From Candidatus Saccharimonadota bacterium (GTDB taxonomy: Bacteria; Patescibacteriota; Saccharimonadia; Saccharimonadales; Saccharimonadaceae), in the NCBI GenBank assembly GCA_017513905.1, contig JAFWMR010000012.1, forward strand, positions 1-39,933: a stretch of DNA of 39,933 nt, in the 5' to 3' direction. Positions 16,601-22,998 of the stretch are shown piece after piece. Positions within the stretch are counted from its first letter, which is position 1, and every line of letters starts with the position of its first letter. The position numbers and the translations under genes are program-made. The notes beneath the pieces are model-generated. The model ran no database searches. It was given only the letters and a program-made list of their open reading frames with translations, and was not told the origin of the DNA.

Positions 16601-18447
16601 GGCAAGAAGTTGCCAGATGCATCTTTTGCTTCTGATCGCAAATAGATAATTGGGTTTCTCGTACCGTAAATATGCCCAGGTCCATTAGTTGCGCCATATG
16701 GAGTGACTGTGAACGAGAACGATAATGTTTCTCCTGCAATCTTTGATATTGTGGCTGGCGCTGTGATATTCATCCCTCCTGAACCACTTGTTACATTACT
16801 CGCGATTGTCGCGACGCCCGTGGTTTGCTCGCGATTATTAGCGTCGAATACTTCTATTGTGGCGATTCCTGGTTGGGATTCGTTAAGACGTTTTCCTATG
16901 AATACTAGCGCTCTCGAGCCATCATTTTGATTCGTATATCGTAGTTGTGTGGTCGCCGGAATGACGCCAATAAGATACTCTACTTCTGTAATATAGTCAT
17001 CTTTTTCTATGTCCAAATTAGTGTAAGAGATGGCGGCTGACATGCCGTATTCATTGCACGATGCGTTCACGGTTGCATCTTTCTCTATACCGCTCTGCGT
17101 TTTTATATGTACTGATTCGATTCTTCCTCTTGGAGTACACGGTAATCTTAACATCATAACTCCAAGAACAGCCGTGTCGAATGTGATATGAGCTTTTTTG
17201 GGTGAGCTATCTGCATTCCCTCGGTTGTTGACATAGCCGTAGCCAAGTACGCCAGTCATTCCCTCGCCTTCGCGAACCGGGCTGTTTACGTTGATATTGT
17301 TAGCGGTACCGATATTTGCTGGATCTAGGTTGTTCCATCCAACCGTAACGTCTTCTGCATTTGGTAAAATGATATATTTGGCTGTTTGCGTATTGCGATG
17401 CGCTATTGTTATGTCTGGGCTACCTGGTTGCCAATAAGATGTCTCTCCAGTAGCAGTAATCGTGATAACCTCGTCTGGCATTGCATTTTCTGAGAATGTT
17501 ACAGAGTATGGGATTGCTAGGTTGCCCGTAATTGCAGTGTTCGGAGTATATGTTAATATATAGTTGCCGTTAGCGGCATCTGAACTATCAAAAGAGTATT
17601 GTTCGCTATCTGTTGCCGTAGATTGTATTATTGCGTTTCCTTCGATATGGAAGGTGAATTTAATCTTGGTGATTAATCTAGTTACATTATAGTGGCTGCT
17701 AAGAACATAATTTGAACGAGACGTTCGAATGTAATCTTTATTAACAGAAAAGGTGGAACCAGCGCCGACATAATTTGTTGGTGTTGAGGTTGCGAATTGA
17801 CCACCAATGCTAACACCAGTCGGGACATTTACATCGACGCTTGCTTCTTCGAGCTCGTTATCGATGTATGTTTTTACGACGATTGCGTCTTTGATGTATC
17901 CAAGGTTGATGACGTTGTCCGCTTTGACTTTAATATTAATAGTAATCGCTTTACTACCTTCAGTGAAATAATAAACGCGTGTTCCGGATTCGGCGAATGT
18001 GTATCCTAACACTGGTTCTTGATCTAATGCAATCGTTTCGATACCGTTCGTTCCTTTGGATGTATTAAGTTGGGAGAGGAGATTTTGATCATTGGCAGCA
18101 TCGTCAACCCACGACATTCCAACTGGTAGCGATATAGACATTTTTTTCTGTCCATCAGTAATTGGCAAGTTGTTCAGGGTAATTTTAGCGTCGTAGATTT
18201 TAGATGCCGCGATATGTGAACCTGTTTTTATATAGCTAAAGTTAACAATAGCATCGTTTATCCCGGGAGAAAAATCTACCTCGCCATCTTCGCCATTGAT
18301 TATGGCGGACATATATTGAGATTCCGCATGCGAAAACTGTGGGCGAATAAATGTCGTATAAATTGCGGTTGCGATACAAATGCATACCGCTACGAATAGT
18401 ACGGCGTATTTACTTTTTATTTTTGGTTTTTTGTGAATTGATTTCAT
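13693..18447 (-). CDS. Giant cell-surface adhesin with SdrD-B-like and MucBP repeats
   Basis: This 1584-residue protein is a probable adhesin. Residues 1-42 are a basic signal peptide (KKPKIKSK then a hydrophobic core, cleavage near FSHAES). Residues about 43-960 are Thr/Ser/Asn-rich beta-type domains without a name I can give. An SdrD-B-like domain begins GEIFVDTNENGKKDSGEQ (about 966). A Cna-B-like domain spans about 1106-1191. Two MucBP repeats (starting RLVVHYYKAG and IVTTHYYIKD) cover about 1192-1332, and a third MucBP-like copy (ITFQYVDQDDNEIKEP) about 1465-1530. The end has PNTSG, a membrane helix and KRTKK, like a degenerate LPxTG sorting signal. MucBP domains bind mucin-type or host-surface ligands, and attachment to a host cell is an inference. 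It has its own terminator. Confidence 0.9.
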   Translation of the reverse strand: MKSIHKKPKIKSKYAVLFVAVCICIATAIYTTFIRPQFSHAESQYMSAIINGEDGEVDFSPGINDAIVNFSYIKTGSHIAASKIYDAKITLNNLPITDGQKKMSISLPVGMSWVDDAANDQNLLSQLNTSKGTNGIETIALDQEPVLGYTFAESGTRVYYFTEGSKAITINIKVKADNVINLGYIKDAIVVKTYIDNELEEASVDVNVPTGVSIGGQFATSTPTNYVGAGSTFSVNKDYIRTSRSNYVLSSHYNVTRLITKIKFTFHIEGNAIIQSTATDSEQYSFDSSDAANGNYILTYTPNTAITGNLAIPYSVTFSENAMPDEVITITATGETSYWQPGSPDITIAHRNTQTAKYIILPNAEDVTVGWNNLDPANIGTANNINVNSPVREGEGMTGVLGYGYVNNRGNADSSPKKAHITFDTAVLGVMMLRLPCTPRGRIESVHIKTQSGIEKDATVNASCNEYGMSAAISYTNLDIEKDDYITEVEYLIGVIPATTQLRYTNQNDGSRALVFIGKRLNESQPGIATIEVFDANNREQTTGVATIASNVTSGSGGMNITAPATISKIAGETLSFSFTVTPYGATNGPGHIYGTRNPIIYLRSEAKDASGNFLPISNITVTNGTARGNQDITSLFGQITTIDTETAKLYILDGRNVANGLASLSTNTITGDGKLSYSQLIISFSIETSVTTPNQSNNISNMLFIQDPDDGSITSNDASGDPFGISIVENGGMIRKATTNYYQIRQSASVLTENSGKHTSSDTWLTWTEGSNPITIGSVSGSAADMKISLINNSGVEITNPVTVYSPIPKKDQDWGSLSYNNLPFEFSATLDGAITNPDDEHFVIAYGKNVTPSDNGNELDSESAKFTVNTTGWTDSDWQEVNCVKITAADIPANQPDRADVYDFIYLLKTTSLDSASDGSINTWRPLFFQQLVNSSNDVFAGWYKGSYVSIQLTNGTVFGEIFVDTNENGKKDSGEQSLKEAGWKIDLYDKTSDRLVRSTETNTNGQYGIIELITNPDSYYMVVTNKHPLGGAGTTYLFTQKGDVSNTGNYNTDNQAEGDRTSTPAHTTARITPVSPSQTSGEARYNIGVVEYVETTTYSGNVTFNDQNNQFGTRPSTITITITASDNTQQTFSVNTSGNGNFTVDLPKYANTGDKLTYTFSSPDLTNYNKTEQLTGNTYSLTYNQKTARLVVHYYKAGTSTQLIPDSITTVYWGQHYEAPQGDVDTDYEIDSIVGQTSGTVSGNITVTYYYKKKIGIVTTHYYIKDTTTPIADDTTEEYEYGETYTTMPLEEIPDEFANYELVSERPANYTGTVRAVNIDVIYYYQKKDPQINSEVSITGPETIDNKLSPVSYSIDYFAHVVDYIGDTNITLTLKIPYPITEDDSELDGGIYDAENNTITWEVESLYNSYIEGDISIEHAIELVFEGARADDILVTTIEATIELDDKDNDAADTIQTLVRTPAVITFQYVDQDDNEIKEPEQAEGYVGDQCEHEIPEIEGYVIVDDGEIDLTFTEEDRAIIYHYEKIAPEVPNTSGSSKAKLNMNETNEFNSFTLLMCMLTSSSVALIILGLIHLSKRTKK

Positions 18448-18636
18448 ACATCTCCCGTTTGCTGACGATTAGTTTGATCAACTCACACACTATACTTGTT
18501 TGGATTTTATATTAATATACAGAAAAAAGCAATAGCGTTTTACGGGTTTTGCGTTTGAGATAAGTGTGACATCGTCAATTTCTGAAGCTAACGGGCATAA
18601 TAATTGAAGGAAAGAACCGAATTATTGGATTTAATT

Positions 18637-19020
18637 TTATACGCTCGGAATATATGTGCCATTATCATCGACATTCCCTGCGCGGTTTGCAAACGCGAAG
18701 CCAGATTTGCCTGGTGCCTTATCGAAAATACGATAGAAATTATTAGTACTTTCTGAAGCGCTTCATAATGTAGCCGTGACATTGCTAACATTCCAGTTCG
18801 TTATCATAGAGAGGTTGGAGATTGATAAGTCGCTGGAAAACATCCGACATATATTGGATACCTTAACTGTGCCCCAGTTGGCGAGGCCGTAGATGTCGGC
18901 GAGAGAACTAGCGTTTTCGAACATACTCTTCATACTGGTGACATTTTCTGTGTTCCAAATATTCGGATTGTCATTCTTGCCCGTAGCTAGTGCGTCTACG
19001 TTGGCGATTTGGGTCCTGCG
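18637..19020 (-). pseudogene. Remnant of a DUF285 (BspA-like) surface protein
   Basis: The minus strand between the adhesin and the tRNA reads as 128 codons of DUF285-type repeat, with WNTENVTSMKSMF, then ANWGTVKVSNICRMFSS and NWNVSNVT. It is broken by an in-frame TGA at 18763-18765 and resumes with FDKAPGKSGFAF before ending at TAA (18637-18639). It has no start codon or signal peptide. It is a different subtype from the intact DUF285 gene at 19891, because it lacks that gene's long GYSATTFSLDLS inserts. This decayed copy fills the 650-base gap after 18447. Confidence 0.7.
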
Positions 19021-19055
19021 ATACTACCTTTCTTAAAAAGAAAAGATAAAATCCA

Positions 19056-19082
19056 CAAAAAATACGCCTCACTAGCGCATTA
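19056..19082 (-). terminator. Terminator after tRNA-Glu(UUC)
   Basis: AATGCGC...GCGTATT forms a 7-base stem (one G-T pair) followed by T residues on the minus strand, 14 bases after the tRNA 3' end. Confidence 0.6.
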
Positions 19083-19095
19083 TATATCAAATAGA

Positions 19096-19170
19096 TGGTG
19101 ATCTCTGCGAGAGTCGAACTCGCATTGACGGGATGAAAACCCGTTGTACTAACCGTTATACTAAGAGACC
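19096..19170 (-). tRNA. tRNA-Glu (anticodon UUC)
   Basis: A full cloverleaf is seen on the minus strand: acceptor GGTCTCT paired with AGAGATC, an anticodon stem CGGG/CCCG around TTTTCAT (anticodon TTC) and a T-arm with GTTCGAC. The 3' CCA is encoded. Confidence 0.95.
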
Positions 19171-19180
19171 ATACTAATTT

Positions 19181-19209
19181 ATTATAACAAAGATTCGTAA
19201 AAAAGACAA
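19181..19209 (-). promoter_or_regulatory. Promoter of tRNA-Glu(UUC)
   Basis: TTGTCT (19204-19209), 17 bases, TATAAT (19181-19186), 11 bases before the tRNA. Confidence 0.75.
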
Positions 19210-19271
19210 GCTTGCAACTATAAGTTTTAAAATCACTTTTTTCATGTAATAAATTCAGCACCCACACATTC

Positions 19272-19300
19272 TGGACAGAGCAGCACTATCGTGTTATACT
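19272..19300 (+). promoter_or_regulatory. Promoter of tRNA-Glu(CUC)
   Basis: TGGACA (19272-19277), 17 bases, TATACT (19295-19300), 13 bases before the tRNA. Confidence 0.7.
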
Positions 19301-19313
19301 TATATGAACCAAT

Positions 19314-19390
19314 GGTTCCGTCGTCTAGTGGTCTAGGACGTCTGGTTCTCATCCAGAAAATCGCGGGTTCGACTCCCGCCGGAATCACCA
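19314..19390 (+). tRNA. tRNA-Glu (anticodon CUC)
   Basis: Acceptor GGTTCCG pairs with CGGAATC (one G-T). The anticodon loop TTCTCAT lies between TCTGG and CCAGA, so the anticodon is CTC. The T-arm has GGTTCGACTC and the 3' CCA is encoded. It is divergent from the tRNA-Glu(UUC) gene. Confidence 0.95.
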
Positions 19391-19426
19391 CATTAGGACG
19401 TCAATATGGAGACATAGTGGCGTGTA

Positions 19427-19456
19427 GAAAGCCCCCGATTTCTCGGGGGTTTTCTA
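19427..19456 (+). terminator. Terminator after tRNA-Glu(CUC)
   Basis: GAAAGCCCCCGA...TCGGGGGTTTTC is a GC-rich stem followed by a short T run. Confidence 0.85.
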
Positions 19457-19459
19457 TTA

Positions 19460-19890
19460 TCCTGAACCAATTTTTTAGAGAGTGTGTCAAATCGGTTACA
19501 TCAATTGCGAGAACCGATTTCCTTTTCCGCTACTACGATTGCTTACAATTATCGTAATCGTTCTTTTCTGAATATAACTTTACATAAAAAGCTAGCATTT
19601 TCTGGGAGAATCCGTCTTGGAATCTGTGCCGGAATCTCTCTTGGAATCTGACCTTGAGGTTCTCCGTCCTCTTCTGGCTGGAGTCTGGGCCAGAAGAGGC
19701 ATTTAAGGGAAACGATTATCTTGCTGTTTACCAGCAAGATTTTTTTGTAGACGGCGGGCGTAATAGTACCAGAAAAACACTCTTCCATTTTTCTTATGCT
19801 AATGTTACTATGATTACAAGTAGAGTTGGCCAACAATATAAAATAAACAAGTAATAAAGTTGCTTAACTTGAGAGGTCATAGTTATTACC
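19460..19890. other. 431-base region without a convincing gene
   Basis: Short open frames on both strands show no family signature. The stretch holds three near-copies of GGAATCT within about 45 bases (19619-19650), a stem CTTCTGGC...GCCAGAAG (about 19670-19697) and a plus-strand hairpin with a T run at 19718-19746. It could be a small structured RNA or a decayed gene. I cannot decide from sequence. Confidence 0.4.
19718..19746 (+). terminator. Orphan plus-strand terminator
   Basis: ATCTTGCTG-TTTAC-CAGCAAGAT (9-base perfect stem) is followed by TTTTTT. No annotated plus-strand gene precedes it, so it may end an unrecognised transcript. Confidence 0.75.
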
Positions 19891-22041
19891 ATGTCAAACC
19901 GTAAAGCATATCTAGGAGTAGGCTCTTTACTTAGCTTAACTCTTATTTCTGGAGCCGTCCTTTCTGCTCCAAAAGCTAATGCCGATACATCTGCTATAGT
20001 AAATCTCACAGTTAATGTTCCTGCTGCTTGTTCTCTCACTCCAGCCAACACTTACCTAACTAACACTATTAATCCAGGAACTAATAAAGAAATCGGTACT
20101 GCTAATCTCAAAGCTGTCTGTAATGACCCATCTGGCTTTGCTATTTATGCTGTAGGCTATACTAATGAAGAATACGGTAATACCAACCTTATTACCGACT
20201 TAGGTTCTAATCATAGTATTCATACTGGTACTGGTACTTCTACTTCTAACTGGAATATGACTATTGCTAATGACGATGATGTCACAGGTGATCATGTTGC
20301 TACTATAGAAAACGGATTCAACCAAGCTAGAAGCATTCCAGAAACCTATACTAAGATTGCTTCTTTTGATTCTACTACCGATCAATCTACTGGCGCTAAC
20401 TTACTCACTAGGTTTGATGCCTATATTGCGCCAAATCAAGCTGCAGGGACTTATGAAGGTAAGGTTAAGTTTACTCTGGTTCACCCATCCAATGAACAGA
20501 ATCCTGCTGGTTACCTTTACTACGATGCTAATGGCGGAGAAAACGCTCCTGAGCGTCAAGCTGGTGAAGAGGGATCAGAAACTGGAACATATAACTACAC
20601 CATCTCTTCCCAAATTCCTCATAAGTACGAGTCTGTCTTCCTAGGTTGGTCCGAAGACCCTGAAGCTACTGAGCCGGAATACCAGCCAGAAGAAGCTATT
20701 ACTTCAAACAAACCCCTTACGCTTTATGCGGTCTGGCGACAGGCACAGATAGCTATGCTTGAGATGGGAAAAAGTATTAACGCCAAGTTTAAAAATCTTG
20801 CTAATAACACTACTAATGCAAGTGATTCTACGCAAGACACCGAAATCCAAAATCTCCGCCGTGCTAACACACTCCCTGACGACTTCGTTGTCTCTGCTAC
20901 CAACACTATTTCTATCCCTCGAAGTACTCCCGTCTATATATTCTTCAATGATGGAGTTATGTATTACTACACTACAGCCGACATTATTTATCTGAATTCT
21001 GATTCAAGTTATATGTTCAATAACCTTCGTTCGATAAATGGCACTTTTAGCCTTTCTGATTTGGACGCTTCAAAAGTAACAATTATGAATCGAATGTTTG
21101 AATATACTGGCTATTCATCTACCAACTTCTCTCTCGATCTCTCTGGTTGGGATGTTTCAAGCGTAGTATATATGTATGGCATGTTCTCTAACGCTGGCTA
21201 TTCATCTACCAACTTCTCTCTTGATCTTTCTGGTTGGGATACTCAAAATGTTGTTGACATGAATTACATGTTCTCAGATGCTGGCCACGATGCTTCTTCC
21301 TACAATCTTAATATTTCCGATTTAAATACTTCTAAGGTAACCGGTATGCATGGTATGTTCTATCGTTCGGGTTACAACGCTAATTCAATTAATTTCGATT
21401 TTTCTCATTGGGACACATCAGATGTAACAGATATGGCCGCCATGTTCTCTCAGATCGGTTATAATGCTACTACATTCTCTATTAATGTTTCTGGCTGGGA
21501 TACTTCTAAAGTGACGAATATGGGCAGTATGTTCTACTACGCTGGCTACTCCGCCACTACTTTCTCGCCTGACCTCTCTGGTTGGGATACTTCTAGCGTA
21601 ACAAACATGAGTAATATGTTCTACTGTGCTGGCTACTCCGCTACTACTTGGTCTCTTGGCAATCTTTCCAATTGGGACACTTCCAGTGTAACAAATATGC
21701 ATCAAATGTTTTACTATGCTGGGACCAACGCCACCACCTTCTCTCTCAACCTCTCTAATTGGAATAGCTTCAATGTGACTGATATGATAGAAATGTTCGT
21801 CCGAACTGGTTACAATGCTACCACTTATCATCTTAATCTTTCTCATTGGAATACATCAAGCGTGACAAGCAGTATGTCACAAATGTTTTCTAATGCAGGC
21901 CGCAACGCTACAATCTGGTCAGTAACTATTCCACAAACCAATGGAAACGGAATAACTAATACAACTAGCCAGATGTTTGGTAACACTAATTCAATTTATG
22001 CTCCACCAGCTAGTGGGAGAAGCTTCACACTGGCGCAATAG
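19891..22041 (+). CDS. Secreted DUF285/InlB-B repeat surface protein
   Basis: This is a probable surface or released repeat protein. A signal peptide (SNRKAYLGVGSLLSLT..., cleavage near ANA-DT) covers residues 1-32. A beta-rich domain with two Cys (AACSL and AVCND) spans about 33-200. An InlB-type B repeat (LYYDANGG ... FLGWSEDPE ... LYAVW) covers about 203-283. A Ser/Asn linker follows. DUF285 repeats of about 30 residues (GWDTSxVTNMxxMF with GYSATTFSLDLS) cover about 370-690. No LPxTG motif or C-terminal helix is seen, so retention is unexplained. Codons end mainly in T or C on the plus strand, opposite to other plus genes here, which suggests recent inversion or transfer. The start choice is supported by the signal peptide; no clear promoter or Shine-Dalgarno is visible. 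Confidence 0.88.
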   Translation: MSNRKAYLGVGSLLSLTLISGAVLSAPKANADTSAIVNLTVNVPAACSLTPANTYLTNTINPGTNKEIGTANLKAVCNDPSGFAIYAVGYTNEEYGNTNLITDLGSNHSIHTGTGTSTSNWNMTIANDDDVTGDHVATIENGFNQARSIPETYTKIASFDSTTDQSTGANLLTRFDAYIAPNQAAGTYEGKVKFTLVHPSNEQNPAGYLYYDANGGENAPERQAGEEGSETGTYNYTISSQIPHKYESVFLGWSEDPEATEPEYQPEEAITSNKPLTLYAVWRQAQIAMLEMGKSINAKFKNLANNTTNASDSTQDTEIQNLRRANTLPDDFVVSATNTISIPRSTPVYIFFNDGVMYYYTTADIIYLNSDSSYMFNNLRSINGTFSLSDLDASKVTIMNRMFEYTGYSSTNFSLDLSGWDVSSVVYMYGMFSNAGYSSTNFSLDLSGWDTQNVVDMNYMFSDAGHDASSYNLNISDLNTSKVTGMHGMFYRSGYNANSINFDFSHWDTSDVTDMAAMFSQIGYNATTFSINVSGWDTSKVTNMGSMFYYAGYSATTFSPDLSGWDTSSVTNMSNMFYCAGYSATTWSLGNLSNWDTSSVTNMHQMFYYAGTNATTFSLNLSNWNSFNVTDMIEMFVRTGYNATTYHLNLSHWNTSSVTSSMSQMFSNAGRNATIWSVTIPQTNGNGITNTTSQMFGNTNSIYAPPASGRSFTLAQ

Positions 22042-22162
22042 TAACCGACAATATCGTTTTACAGATTTCCATCTTTCTCCCACCTTTTCTCCGTTTTGCA
22101 ACTTCCTTTATCCGTATCATGATGCGACTCAACTGGCACACTTAAACTTTTATCAATCATGA

Positions 22163-22171
22163 TGGTATAAT
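22163..22171 (+). promoter_or_regulatory. Extended -10 promoter, leaderless start at 22178
   Basis: TGG-TATAAT, 6 bases before the ATG. TTAAAC lies about 18 bases upstream as a weak -35. No Shine-Dalgarno is present. Confidence 0.6.
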
Positions 22172-22177
22172 GAGCTT

Positions 22178-22495
22178 ATGATTGATATTGTTGCTGTTGC
22201 TTTAATTACGTTTGGTATTATGCAGATGATAACTGGAATTGTGACTATTATTGGTAAGTTTGATCCATTACTCTCGCAGGAGCGTAAGAAACTTCCTTCA
22301 AAATTCCGTAAAGAAGCTGGGATGCTGAATGCTGTTTCTATGATTGCAACCAGTGTGATTTTTTATATTTTGGGGATAGGCATGTTATTAGGGTCTGAAA
22401 TACTACAAGTGATGTCAGCTGTATTGATGGCAGTTTTTGTCCCGGTAATGTTGATTATAAGTATAAAAATTGAAACTAAACATCTCCGCAAGTGA
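22178..22495 (+). CDS. Small three-helix membrane protein
   Basis: I do not recognise a family. The 105 residues contain hydrophobic segments near 3-27, 49-71 and 76-97, joined by a basic loop (LSQERKKLPSKFRKE) that should be cytoplasmic. It ends in a short basic tail. The ATG follows an extended -10 by 6 bases. A hairpin terminator overlaps the last codons. Confidence 0.7.
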   Translation: MIDIVAVALITFGIMQMITGIVTIIGKFDPLLSQERKKLPSKFRKEAGMLNAVSMIATSVIFYILGIGMLLGSEILQVMSAVLMAVFVPVMLIISIKIETKHLRK

Positions 22496-22520
22496 ATTTG
22501 CGTATTCGCGGACTTTTTTT
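22485..22520 (+). terminator. Terminator after the 22178 gene
   Basis: TCCGC...GCGGA with an inner CGCAA/TTGCG pairing is followed by a seven-T run. The stem overlaps the end of the coding sequence. Confidence 0.7.
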
Positions 22521-22542
22521 AAAAGATGTAAATTGTATTTGA

Positions 22543-22564
22543 AAACCTCCCGCGATGGGAGGTT
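22543..22564 (-). terminator. Terminator after the 22588 gene
   Basis: AAACCTCCC-GCGA-TGGGAGGTTT (9-base stem), followed on the minus strand by TTC. Confidence 0.75.
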
Positions 22565-22587
22565 TCTATATAAGAATAGGATGTGAT

Positions 22588-22905
22588 TTAAAAGCTGTTG
22601 GGGGAAAAGATAACACGGAAGCTGTCGGTGGCGTGTATGAGGTTGGAGACGGATATGCCATCGCGGCCGACTCCGGTCGAGCCAACAATTACGGCATTGT
22701 CATGAGGAATACCAAGAAATTGAGCGTCACTTCTGTTATGGAGAATGATACCGATATTAGGGTTGATATCAATGCTGGAAATATCTATTTTGGAGGGTTC
22801 GATAGTGACGATGTTGCCGCCGTCGTCGTATAGAGAGATGGGGCTGGTGGTAAAATTGACCAGACTTTTGAAGATTCTGACCTTTTCTCTTCGCGAGTTC
22901 AACAT
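22588..22905 (-). CDS. Small soluble protein, possible phage-type NLTPH family
   Basis: The 105-residue protein has no membrane segment. Residues 17-38 (VNFTTSPISLYDDGGNIVTI, then EP) resemble the start of a small-protein family common in phages and mobile regions, whose members begin with NLTPHxIxIYDENG and IEPSG. The later FLGIP and VIVGSTGV segments fit the same layout. The similarity is recalled, not searched, and function is unknown. A Shine-Dalgarno AAAAGGAAG precedes the ATG. It has its own promoter and terminator, like the other accessory genes. Confidence 0.65.
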   Translation of the reverse strand: MLNSRREKVRIFKSLVNFTTSPISLYDDGGNIVTIEPSKIDISSIDINPNIGIILHNRSDAQFLGIPHDNAVIVGSTGVGRDGISVSNLIHATDSFRVIFSPNSF

Positions 22906-22952
22906 TAAAACACTTCCTTTTCATGTACTTGTTTTGGATAAACAACTTTTAA

Positions 22953-22981
22953 AGTATAACATGTATACGCAGAAAAGTCAA
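22953..22981 (-). promoter_or_regulatory. Promoter of the 22905 gene
   Basis: TTGACT (22976-22981), 17 bases, TATACT (22953-22958). It lies between the stop of the DUF3048 gene and this gene. Confidence 0.75.
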
Positions 22982-22998
22982 GCTGGCAGTAGTTATAG

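Noticed and set aside
18763-18765. In-frame TGA read as a sense codon (recoded TGA, as in Gracilibacteria)
   Set aside because: The stretch also lacks a start codon, and TGA is used as a genuine stop elsewhere, for example at the 38039 gene in an ATGA overlap. Decay is simpler.
19549-19836. Minus-strand 95-codon open frame with QIPREIP-type repeats
   Set aside because: No Shine-Dalgarno, promoter or family signature; the repeats follow from the short GGAATCT DNA repeats, and a plus-strand terminator cuts through it.
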